A stretch of DNA of 28,417 nt from Treponema sp. UBA3649 (GTDB taxonomy: Bacteria; Spirochaetota; Spirochaetia; Treponematales; Treponemataceae). Made by a program: the position numbers and the translations under genes. Position 1 is the first letter of the stretch. Each line of letters begins with the position of its first letter. The notes under the pieces were generated by a model. That model was given only the letters and a program-made list of their open reading frames with translations, had not been told where the DNA came from and searched no databases. Shown here piece by piece: positions 15,293-23,041 of this stretch. Location of the stretch: the NCBI GenBank assembly GCA_002373325.1, contig DFKI01000036.1, forward strand, positions 1-28,417. The letters are read 5' to 3'.

Positions 15293-16855
15293 ATGTTCGG
15301 CTTTATCAGAAACCATCAGTTGAATATGATGCTGTGTCTTTGCGCTGCCTGCGTGACGATGACGGCCATGCTTTTCTTTACGAAATTCCTTTCAAAAAAA
15401 AGAAAGAGCATACTCATCGCCCAGGAATTGATTGCGACCTTCCTTCTTTTCTTTGACCGGCTGGCATATATCTACGCGGGCAAATCAGGCTCCGTCGCAT
15501 ATATCATGGTGCGTCTTTCGAATTTCAGCGTGTTTTTCCTGACCTCCGCCATAGTCCTTTGCTTTAATTTCTATCTGGTTGATTTGCTCACGAACGAGGG
15601 AAATCTTCCGGTCATTCCGAAAAGGCTTGTCTTCACCGCCCTTTTTTCCGCAGTCGGAATGCTTCTGGTGATTGTCTCATCTTTCACGGGTCTTTTCTTT
15701 TACATCGACGAGTCAAACCTTTATCACAGGGGAAGCGGATTTCTTCTTGCATATCTTGTGCCTGTTCTCTGTCCCCTGATTCAATACTCCGCAATCATAC
15801 GATACAGAAAACATTTCAGCAAATTCATCTACATGGCGGTCACTCTTTACATTCTGGTTCCCATACTCGCCGGGATAATACAGATTTTCACATACGGGCT
15901 TTCCATCGTGAACATGGTGATGGTGTTCGTCTCAATCTGCCTCTACTTTTTTTCCTATCTTGACATAAACGCTGCTGTTGAGAAAACCCACAAGACCGAG
16001 ATGCAATTTTTGAAGGACAGTCAGGCAAGGAGAAAAATTCTCTTGAAGCAGCTTGCACTCTCTTTCGCAAACGCAATGGAAAAGAACAGCTCAGTTCAGG
16101 AGGGACAATCCGAGCGGATCGCTTCAATGGCAAGGACAATCGCGGAAAGGAGCGGAAAGGACAAGGATGAGAGCGACCGTATTTATTTTTCGGCACTTCT
16201 TTGCAACGTGGGATCCAAATCGCTTTCACTGATAAAGGAATTTCCCTACCTGAGCGAGACTGCCCTTTACGTGGGAAAGCCATACACAAAGGACTCTCCT
16301 GAGTACGCGAGAATCATCACGGTGGCAAGGGATTTTGTGCACATGATTGATGACCCGGACATTCCTGCCTTTTTCGCAAGGGAGACGCTGATTCGGGAAG
16401 CGGAGTACAAGTACGACCCTGTTTTTGCGAGGATTGCCGTGAAGATTTTGGACGAGGGAACTCTTGACGGAACAATCGCCGAAAACGAGAACAAGGTGGA
16501 AAAGGAAATCACCTGCGGAACTTACAGGGAAACTGTGAACGGAGGAATCAAAATCCTTCAGGACATCACGGAAATCACTTTTGACTGCGAGCCTTTGACC
16601 CAGGAAAAATCGGGGGATGGATTTTCAGCTCCCTCAATCATACTCTATGACTCATCCAATGCGAAAGTGCAGGTGACACCCGAGACAATCGACTCGCACA
16701 AATACGTTGAGTACGGGGAAATCTGGTTCAACACGCACATCATAACCACACAGGCCCGGAACATGGAAGTACGGAACATTGAGGATGAAAATCCGGCGCG
16801 GGAAAATCATCCTACAAAATTACGGCATGCAGATTCGGAGATCATGTCCTTTTGA
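15293..16855 (+). CDS. Seven-helix membrane protein with degenerate HD-GYP-like domain (5' part of a frame-shifted gene)
   Basis: 520 residues from the ATG with GGGAG upstream. Residues 1-225 hold seven membrane helices. The following cytoplasmic part aligns by eye with HD-GYP domains, but the metal site is gone: the HDVGK position reads LLCNVGSKSL, no HHExxDGxGYP exists, and only the YDPVFARIAVKIL end remains. It is therefore probably a non-catalytic sensor or partner of the intact HD-GYP protein encoded 19 bases upstream. After GEIWFNTHIITTQARN the frame runs into low-quality sequence and a stop, whereas the -1 frame continues as the next ORF; the gene appears shifted near 16790-16810. Confidence 0.8.
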   Translation: MFGFIRNHQLNMMLCLCAACVTMTAMLFFTKFLSKKRKSILIAQELIATFLLFFDRLAYIYAGKSGSVAYIMVRLSNFSVFFLTSAIVLCFNFYLVDLLTNEGNLPVIPKRLVFTALFSAVGMLLVIVSSFTGLFFYIDESNLYHRGSGFLLAYLVPVLCPLIQYSAIIRYRKHFSKFIYMAVTLYILVPILAGIIQIFTYGLSIVNMVMVFVSICLYFFSYLDINAAVEKTHKTEMQFLKDSQARRKILLKQLALSFANAMEKNSSVQEGQSERIASMARTIAERSGKDKDESDRIYFSALLCNVGSKSLSLIKEFPYLSETALYVGKPYTKDSPEYARIITVARDFVHMIDDPDIPAFFARETLIREAEYKYDPVFARIAVKILDEGTLDGTIAENENKVEKEITCGTYRETVNGGIKILQDITEITFDCEPLTQEKSGDGFSAPSIILYDSSNAKVQVTPETIDSHKYVEYGEIWFNTHIITTQARNMEVRNIEDENPARENHPTKLRHADSEIMSF

Positions 16856-17529
16856 AAATGCAGGGCGGAGGAAAAAAATTCGAAGTGATTGTCGCATTGC
16901 CGAGCGTCTCAAAATCAGCATATATCGGACTTACCGGGGAAAACGTGAGGCTTAAAAACATAACGCAGAATCAGAGCGGAAAAAAAGTTTGTGAGGACGA
17001 CATTCCGCGCATCGCAGAAAGGATGAACTACATCGACAGGATTGAATCGGACATTCCCAACGTGCAGATTGTGAATCCGCTTGAGGGATTTACAAAGGGA
17101 GTTCCTGTAAAGGACAAGATGAGGATTTACCTTCACGTGCAGAGTCTTCCCGACGCGAATCTTATCTGGCACTGCCCTTACATAATCCTTTATCACTCAG
17201 ACGACAAAAAGGTGGGCGGAAAGAATTACCGGAAATATGCGATGATAAAATTCGACGGTGAGGATGACGGCTCCAATGAATTTGCGGAAAACAATTTTGT
17301 GGCAGAGAAAACCGCGGGATTCAAAAGCTGGGATGAGTGGGAGGAACAGAACAAGGCGGGCTACGAGTGCCAGATTGAATTTTTCAAGAACGGAAACAAA
17401 GTGAGCCTGAAGACTTTGAACCGCGGCATCTTCATTCAGAACACCACGGAAATCAAAGACGGCGGAAAGGAAATCTACGTGTCGCTTTCAGGAGACCAGG
17501 TGGCCCTTACCGACATAAGAATCCGCTGA
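16852..17529 (+). CDS. C-terminal domain of the preceding protein, separated by a frameshift
   Basis: 225 residues from TTG 16852 (or ATG 16858), overlapping the previous stop. In its own frame the sequence is open back to 16789 and reads KITACRFGDHVLLKM before the nominal start, which continues naturally into KKFEVIVALPSVSKSAYIGLTGENV. The domain is strand-rich, with the pattern IPRIAERMNYIDR, SDIPNVQI and LIWHCPYIILYHSDD. I recall such a module at the C-terminus of treponemal seven-helix HD-GYP proteins. No signal peptide. Independent translation by coupling (GGAG at 16837) is possible, so a functional split cannot be excluded. Confidence 0.7.
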   Translation: MKMQGGGKKFEVIVALPSVSKSAYIGLTGENVRLKNITQNQSGKKVCEDDIPRIAERMNYIDRIESDIPNVQIVNPLEGFTKGVPVKDKMRIYLHVQSLPDANLIWHCPYIILYHSDDKKVGGKNYRKYAMIKFDGEDDGSNEFAENNFVAEKTAGFKSWDEWEEQNKAGYECQIEFFKNGNKVSLKTLNRGIFIQNTTEIKDGGKEIYVSLSGDQVALTDIRIR

Positions 17530-17536
17530 GTCATTC

Positions 17537-18388
17537 TCACTTCCCGCTTTTTTTCTTCCAGCTCTCAAGGACGACGGACTTCATGTGCCCGAAGACATTG
17601 TTCTCTTCATTCGTAATCATGGTCGGGAATCTCTTGAGCCAGAACTCAACAATCTTCTGCTTTTTGGCATAGCTTTCCAAAGTCTCAAGTGATTTCTGCG
17701 TGAAGCGTGATTTTTCCAGGGCGGCCTTTTCCTTGATTGACTCAATCATCGTGCGGAAGGACTCAGGCTTGAACCATTCCTCTCCCTCATAACGCTCCTT
17801 CAGGTTTGCGGCATAGGCTTTGACCTTTTCCATCGTGGCGGCAAAATCGACGAGCTTGCGCACAGTGACAAGGAGATCCAGAAGAATCACGGAAAGAAGT
17901 CCCGCGGCAATGTAGTTGATGTATGGGGAGGCGGTCTTCCAGTAGATTAGTTTTTCCACCAGAGGATGAATGAGGTGCTCCAAGGCAAGTCCACCGACTC
18001 CGAATGCGGCGGAGTTCAAAAGGCACACGCGTCCGTTCAGGTTGAATTTTTCCTTGCTGTAGTCCCACCATTTTGCATGGAAGAGTTTTTCCAAAAGCCA
18101 GCTCGTGAAATATTCCAAAATGCTCGTCACAATCATGGAGGCGAAAAAAAGACGCACCCAGGTCGTTCGCCATGGCTCAAGCAGATACAAAATCAGGACG
18201 GAACCGAATCCGTAGATGGGGCAGATGGGACCGTGAAGCATTCCTCGCTTGGTGATTTTTCTTGATTTTACCGTGCACCAGATTTCCTCACAAACCCAGC
18301 CCAAAAACGCGTAGGAGAGGAAAAAAAGAAACAGATGAGCGAAATCAATATTCGCAAAAACGATTGTTTGTCCGCCAGTAGTACTCAT
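17537..18388 (-). CDS. CmpB-type multi-pass membrane protein (putative ABC transporter type IV family)
   Basis: 283 residues. The N-terminal 200 residues contain about five membrane helices and the family block FLGWVCEEIWCTVKSRK, RGMLHGPICPIYGFG and WWDYSKEKFNLNGRVCLLNS. The remaining 80 residues form a charged cytoplasmic helical tail. The family (Pfam CmpB) is annotated as putative permease but has no proven transport role. GGAG lies before the ATG. It follows the TetR gene by 66 bases on the same strand and is thus probably the regulated target. It converges with the ORF ending at 17529 with only seven bases between, without a terminator. Confidence 0.85.
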   Translation of the reverse strand: MSTTGGQTIVFANIDFAHLFLFFLSYAFLGWVCEEIWCTVKSRKITKRGMLHGPICPIYGFGSVLILYLLEPWRTTWVRLFFASMIVTSILEYFTSWLLEKLFHAKWWDYSKEKFNLNGRVCLLNSAAFGVGGLALEHLIHPLVEKLIYWKTASPYINYIAAGLLSVILLDLLVTVRKLVDFAATMEKVKAYAANLKERYEGEEWFKPESFRTMIESIKEKAALEKSRFTQKSLETLESYAKKQKIVEFWLKRFPTMITNEENNVFGHMKSVVLESWKKKSGK

Positions 18389-18454
18389 AAAAACTCCTTG
18401 ATGTAAAATCCGCTTGAAAAACTCCGTCCGATTTTTAAAAGTCTTGCAAACTGA

Positions 18455-19108
18455 CTATGAAATGATTGACGCGAAATGCTCCACAAGGGAATCAATCTCG
18501 TCAAGAGCTCCCTGGTCCTGTGGAAGTGCAAAAAGCTCGCCCTCACCGCTTGCAGGATTTTCCATAATCTGTTGTTTTTTTGGCATGAGGTAGAGAGAAA
18601 GCTGCTCACGGACTCCGGAACAAAACCATGTTGCATACATCTGCATTTTGAAGGACGGAATCTTGAGCTTGTTGTTTTTGTAGAGAGCGGAAAAAACCTC
18701 CATGGTCTGGGAGATGAGCTTTTCGGACTCCTCCTTCACGACGTCGGACGCAATCTTGAAAAAATATTTCTGGCTTTCGATGAAAGTGTAAATCTGGAAG
18801 AGCGGTGATTTTTCGTGCATCTTGAAATACCGGTTCACGATTCCCTTGAGAACGGTCTCCGCGGAATATTTTTGTGCGACTCCCTCGATGTCATCCGGCG
18901 CGAAATTTATGGAGCGGATATACTGGGCACAAAAGTCCATGGTCTGTGCCACGATGTCGTCCCTGCTCTCAAAGTGATTATAGAGGGATGCTTTTTTTAC
19001 CTTCAGGAGATCCGCGATGTCTGCAAGGCTTGTGGCTCCGGTGGACCTGAAAAAAGATGCGTCCAAAAGAGCCTTTATGATTTCTTCCTTGGAAAGTTTT
19101 CCGCCCAT
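18455..19108 (-). CDS. TetR/AcrR-family transcriptional repressor
   Basis: 217 residues. The N-terminal HTH (about 8-55) has the family pattern SLADIADLLKVKKASLYNHFESRDDIVAQT. The helical C-terminal ligand domain ends with a Gln/Pro-rich loop (MPKKQQIMENPASGEGE). The promoter carries a perfect 7-6-7 palindrome immediately downstream of the -10 box, so autoregulation is likely, with the downstream CmpB-type gene in the same transcript. The ligand is unknown; many homologues respond to small hydrophobic compounds. Confidence 0.92.
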   Translation of the reverse strand: MGGKLSKEEIIKALLDASFFRSTGATSLADIADLLKVKKASLYNHFESRDDIVAQTMDFCAQYIRSINFAPDDIEGVAQKYSAETVLKGIVNRYFKMHEKSPLFQIYTFIESQKYFFKIASDVVKEESEKLISQTMEVFSALYKNNKLKIPSFKMQMYATWFCSGVREQLSLYLMPKKQQIMENPASGEGELFALPQDQGALDEIDSLVEHFASIIS

Positions 19109-19122
19109 TTCTCACCCTTCAA

Positions 19123-19173
19123 ACTAACTTACGATAGTTAGTCCATTTTATCCCATCGGCACGAAATTGTAAA
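19123..19173 (-). promoter_or_regulatory. Promoter and operator of the tetR-cmpB unit
   Basis: On the minus strand: TTTACA (19173-19168), exactly 17 bp, TAAAAT (19150-19145). The perfect palindrome ACTAACT-N6-AGTTAGT (19123-19142) begins two bases after the -10 box and covers the start of transcription, the classic site for a self-repressing TetR. Confidence 0.7.
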
Positions 19174-19278
19174 GGGGGGATGAGACAGCGATGAAGGACT
19201 GTTACTCTGGCAGCAGAAAGCCGCACTAGTCCATGCAGGGCAAAGTTCCGATAAATTGACAAATCAGGGAGGCATCTT

Positions 19279-20445
19279 ATGTGTGATGATTTGTTGAGTG
19301 AAAGAGAGCAGGGTCTTGTCAATGAGATAATGGCCATGGATTTGAGCAGGGAAGCCGTAGTCAAAATTTTGGATGTGCTTCGGACAAAAAAATGCATTGT
19401 CTCCGCGGTGCTCCCGAAAAGTCCCTCGGCGGAAAATTTCGCGCATTTTCTGAGGCGGTTCTGGGATTTCGAAAAATCACCCTATGTCATTGAAAAAAAA
19501 ATTCTGGGTCAGAGCGTGCACAGACGGTATGTGGAGAACATGCTTTCCCGTGCGGAAAATTACTGGATTCCAAAGCTCGGAAAAAAATCACTCGGGGAAA
19601 TCACTCTGAGGGACATAAAAAAAAGGCAGAGACAACTCGCGCTTTTTGAGCAGAACGTCGGGACAAGGAAAAAGAACAACGCGGGAAGAAGAATCTACGA
19701 AAAGAAAAAATTGAAGTCAGAGACCGTGAACCAGATTGTGAAGGTTGCGACCTGCGCGCTGAAATGGGCCTACCACAATGGACTAACTGAGAATGACTGT
19801 TTCAGCGGAGTGATGTACTGCCATGTGGTCCCGGAGAAAAGAATCGTTCCGAGCATAAATCAGGCATCGGCAATCTTCGCGGAAAATTGGTCGCATGAAA
19901 AAAGCAGGATAGCGAATCTTGTGGCGCTGTGCACAGGACTGAGGATTGGGGAAGTGAGGGCGCTTCAGATCCGGGACATAGGAGAGGGGATGATTTACGT
20001 GCGGCACAACTGGGCAAGGAAGGACGGCCTTAAATGTCCGAAAAACGGTGAGGAGAGACGAGTGAGGATTCCCCTGGAGCTTACAAAAATCCTCCGTGAG
20101 CTCATTCGGAAAAATCCCTATGGTGAGGAGAGCGAGAATTTTGTTTTCTGGGGATACAAAAAAGATATTCCTGACAGCACGAGACACTGGAACAAGGATT
20201 TGAAGGCGGTCCTTGAGAAAGTGAGAGTCCCGGATGCGTCAAAAATCACATTCCACTGCTGGAGACATTTTTTTACGGCGAACATGGCGGACAATGTGGA
20301 TGAGAGAAAACTCCAGCTCGCGACCGGACACAAAAGCCTTGACATGCTTGAGCACTATGCGGCGCACGAGTCGGAGGAAACTCTTAAGGAACTCGGAATT
20401 GTCGCGGAAAAACTCTTTCTCCCAATCATCAAAAAGATTGCTTGA
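19279..20445 (+). CDS. Tyrosine recombinase / phage-type integrase
   Basis: 388 residues. N-terminal SAM-like DNA-binding domain (about 60-180), C-terminal catalytic domain with Arg in CTGLRIGEVRAL, a Lys in the beta-hairpin (KCPKNGEERRVRIPL), H-x-x-R in FHCWRHFFT, His in TGHKSL and the nucleophile Tyr in EHYAAH. All six catalytic positions appear present. GGGAGG precedes the ATG. No excisionase, phage gene or tRNA is adjacent, so it is either a remnant of an integrated element or a stand-alone recombinase. Its base composition is like its neighbours. Confidence 0.93.
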   Translation: MCDDLLSEREQGLVNEIMAMDLSREAVVKILDVLRTKKCIVSAVLPKSPSAENFAHFLRRFWDFEKSPYVIEKKILGQSVHRRYVENMLSRAENYWIPKLGKKSLGEITLRDIKKRQRQLALFEQNVGTRKKNNAGRRIYEKKKLKSETVNQIVKVATCALKWAYHNGLTENDCFSGVMYCHVVPEKRIVPSINQASAIFAENWSHEKSRIANLVALCTGLRIGEVRALQIRDIGEGMIYVRHNWARKDGLKCPKNGEERRVRIPLELTKILRELIRKNPYGEESENFVFWGYKKDIPDSTRHWNKDLKAVLEKVRVPDASKITFHCWRHFFTANMADNVDERKLQLATGHKSLDMLEHYAAHESEETLKELGIVAEKLFLPIIKKIA

Positions 20446-20461
20446 ATCGGGAAAAAAATCC

Positions 20462-20506
20462 TTTGAAACCGATATTTGAAGCCGACATTTGAAATCAATC
20501 CTTGAA
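20462..20506. repeat. Four 13-bp tandem copies with TTTGAA core
   Basis: TTTGAA-type hexamers begin at 20462, 20475, 20488 and 20501, exactly 13 bases apart, with partly conserved spacers. The last two overlap the 3' end of the GatB-asparaginase fusion gene (stop at 20495). They lie between two convergent genes. Confidence 0.5.
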
Positions 20507-22909
20507 ATCACCTCCGCTTTCCATGAGCGAATGAAGCTCGTCGCTGTCGTCTGAAATCAGGGATGCCGCAAAATAAAGAGCCACCGTGGACTCCGTCGTA
20601 AGAAGCCCCATCGGAACTCCCCCGTTTCTCCAAAGCTCGGCTGACGTCGAATAGGTGGAAAAATCTACCGGGGATTCCTGCTGGGACGTGCAGTAAAAAC
20701 GAAGCTGTTTTTTCCTTCCGCTGAGGAGAAAATTTTTCAGGGAATAGTCGCTGTTTCTCATGTTGCCGGTTCCGGATGCGTAGAGCTCCAAAATCACGCT
20801 GTCAACTTCGGATTCCCTGCTGATAAGGTCGGAGAATCTGTTCGCCGGAAGTCCGGGGTAGAGTCTAATAAGGGCAAGTTTGTTCGCCGCCTCGTTCAAA
20901 ATCTCTGTCATCACAGTGCGGTCGGGAGAGTCAAGGGAGAGAAAATGGGTGGAGATGCTTGTGTCAGAAAAAAACACGTTCCGCTCCAAGTTCCAGTTTT
21001 TGAACGCGTCTCTTTTCTGCCCGAGATATTTTAGGTTGAGCGGAGAAAGGAGAGTCGAGCCGTAAGCGACGTAAACCCCGGATTCTTTTTCCCTTGCCGT
21101 TCTGAGCGCGAAGTTCAGGTTCTTTTTTGCCTCATCGCTTTCCCAGGGCAAATCAATGGAGCTCGTAAGGACGATGGGAACGGGGGATTTTGAAAAGAGC
21201 CAGAAAATCAATGCGGCGGTGTAAGGCAGGGTGTCGGTTCCGTGCGTGATGACGATTCCGTTTGCCGTTCCGCTTTCAATCCTGAGTTTGACGGCCTCAA
21301 TCAGGGATGCCCAATCTCTTGGCTCGGTTTCCTCACTGAGCATGGAGCACACTGAGCTGATTTGGACCGGGAAAGTTCCGTTCTCCCCCTCGAAAAGAGT
21401 CCTGATGGATTCAGCATCTCCCGCGGAGATTGTTCCGTCCTCCATTTTTCTCGCGCTGACTGCCCCTCCCATGCAAAGGACGTAGACGATTGAAATCCTG
21501 AGCTTTTCCTTGATGAGGGATTTTACTTTTTCAGGAACCGCCCGTCCCCCGCTTTCTTTCATCACAAGCCCCGTAAGATACTCAAGGGGAGCCATGTCAC
21601 CGTTTTTGAGGCTCGAAACGCTTCCGGGATTTTCAGAAAGGATTTTTTCAATCAGCGGCAAAAGTTCTTCCCTCGTGGAAAGAAGCGTGCATTTTTCTTC
21701 CATTATAATGGCATCCAGATTTTCTCCCGTCGTGAAGATTCTCTGCATCAGATTTTTTGCCATTCCGCTGTGGATTTTCCCCGAGTCCAGCATCTGCATT
21801 ATCCCGGAAAATTTCTGCGCGTCAAGTCTGCATTGTGAGATTGATTCTCTGTGCATGTTCAGAAGCTTCATCAGCTCTCCCGCCATCCATCTTGCCGTAA
21901 GCAGTGGTTGGGATCCGTTTTTCACGGCTTTCTCAAAATAATCCGCACGTGCCTTCTCACCGCAGATGAATTCCGCCCTGAGTCTTGAAAGTCCGTAATC
22001 CCTTTGCAACCGGTGTCGTCTTTCGGCTGGGAGCTCCACCTTCACTTCGGACTCTCCGTAATCAGAAAAATCCACAATCACCTCGGGACTGATTTTTTTG
22101 AATCTTCTCGCGCCGCAATCCCTTTCCTGCCAGGGTTCGGTCGTGTTTTTTTCCTCAATCCACAGACGGCTCTCACTTTTCGGCACTCCACCGCTGTCGG
22201 TAAGGTTCTCAAGTCTCGTAAGCTCGCAGTTGATTGCCTTCCGCACGAAATTGAATGAGTTCAGATTGCGGATTTTCACCTCGTATCCGGCTTTCTCGGG
22301 ATAATTTGCAAGGGCCACATAAGCGTTGCACCGGATGGAGCTTTCACCCAGGGAACTGAGAAGATTCTGGTAGCTCATCAGTGTGTAGAGCTCGCCCAAG
22401 AAAATCTCCGCCTCCTCACCCAACTCAAAGACGGGGCTGGTGCGAATTCTGAGTGAGGGACATCCCGCATAGGTCCAGTCCATGTGCACTTTTCCGCCGC
22501 TTCTTGTAAGATGCCCGTAATTCTCCTCCACCCTGAACTCCTCAATCGTGATTCTCTTGGATTTTTTGTGAAACATGATGTCCATAAATCCGCCTGAGGC
22601 AACTTTTACGGAAAGTCCCTTGAAATTTCTGTCGTCCGGAGGCTCAGTCATGTCAGCGGCAAGTTTTTCCAGCACAGATTTTTTGCACATTCTGCCGTCC
22701 AGGGCATTGACCAGGGATGAAACCTTGTGCATTACCGAAGCCTGTATGCTTGCGAAATGGATTTCCTTCGCGCTGTTGTTCCTTTTTTGGAATTCCGCCT
22801 TTGCGGTCAGGATGTCCCTTGCGGAAGATGTGTCCGAATCCGTGGTAAAAACGCTTGGAATCGCAGATAAAATAACACGGATGTCTAAATAAATAGAAGG
22901 TTTATACAT
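20495..22909 (-). CDS. Fusion of GatB/GatE-like amidotransferase chain and L-asparaginase (GatD-like) domain
   Basis: 804 residues. Residues 1-470 align by eye with GatB: YLDIRVILS at the place of GLEIHVQL, RVEENYGHL for the HMEEDAGKL block, YEVKIRNLNSFNFVRKA for the EIKNLNSF block, ESRLWIEE, and a complete YqeY-like tail to about 468. Roughly 60 residues near the N-terminus and the PDPDLP loop are missing or replaced (ARRFKKIS). Residues 472-800 are an asparaginase: HGTDT (Thr558, Asp559) and Lys627 in NLKYLGQKRDAF match E. coli AnsB Thr89, Asp90 and Lys162, but the Thr12 block TGGT reads MGGA (Ala483). GatD plus GatE form the archaeal Glu-tRNA(Gln) amidotransferase; here both parts are in one chain with altered active sites. 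Start ATG 22909; TTG 22921 is possible. Confidence 0.82.
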   Translation of the reverse strand: MYKPSIYLDIRVILSAIPSVFTTDSDTSSARDILTAKAEFQKRNNSAKEIHFASIQASVMHKVSSLVNALDGRMCKKSVLEKLAADMTEPPDDRNFKGLSVKVASGGFMDIMFHKKSKRITIEEFRVEENYGHLTRSGGKVHMDWTYAGCPSLRIRTSPVFELGEEAEIFLGELYTLMSYQNLLSSLGESSIRCNAYVALANYPEKAGYEVKIRNLNSFNFVRKAINCELTRLENLTDSGGVPKSESRLWIEEKNTTEPWQERDCGARRFKKISPEVIVDFSDYGESEVKVELPAERRHRLQRDYGLSRLRAEFICGEKARADYFEKAVKNGSQPLLTARWMAGELMKLLNMHRESISQCRLDAQKFSGIMQMLDSGKIHSGMAKNLMQRIFTTGENLDAIIMEEKCTLLSTREELLPLIEKILSENPGSVSSLKNGDMAPLEYLTGLVMKESGGRAVPEKVKSLIKEKLRISIVYVLCMGGAVSARKMEDGTISAGDAESIRTLFEGENGTFPVQISSVCSMLSEETEPRDWASLIEAVKLRIESGTANGIVITHGTDTLPYTAALIFWLFSKSPVPIVLTSSIDLPWESDEAKKNLNFALRTAREKESGVYVAYGSTLLSPLNLKYLGQKRDAFKNWNLERNVFFSDTSISTHFLSLDSPDRTVMTEILNEAANKLALIRLYPGLPANRFSDLISRESEVDSVILELYASGTGNMRNSDYSLKNFLLSGRKKQLRFYCTSQQESPVDFSTYSTSAELWRNGGVPMGLLTTESTVALYFAASLISDDSDELHSLMESGGDFKD

Positions 22910-22961
22910 TTTTTGCCCCAAAAACTACGGAATTTTCTTTTCGATAAAAAAAATTTATAAA

Positions 22962-22994
22962 ATTATACCGCTTTTTAAAAAAATATGATATACT
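22962..22994. promoter_or_regulatory. Divergent -10 boxes between the fusion gene and the glycosidase
   Basis: TATAAT on the minus strand (22967-22962) for the GatB-asparaginase gene and TATACT on the plus strand (22989-22994) for the glycosidase, in an AT-rich 130-bp gap. Neither has a good -35 box. Confidence 0.4.
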
Positions 22995-23041
22995 ATAAAT
23001 ATCCCGAAAAAGAAATTTTTTGAGGTCCATTAGGAGCTGAT

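Noticed and set aside
16267..16512. Minus-strand ORF within the seven-helix protein gene
   Set aside because: Shadow of a real gene; codon pattern fits only the plus strand.
19180..19278. Possible tRNA attachment site next to the integrase
   Set aside because: No cloverleaf or GGTTCGA-type T-loop is visible.
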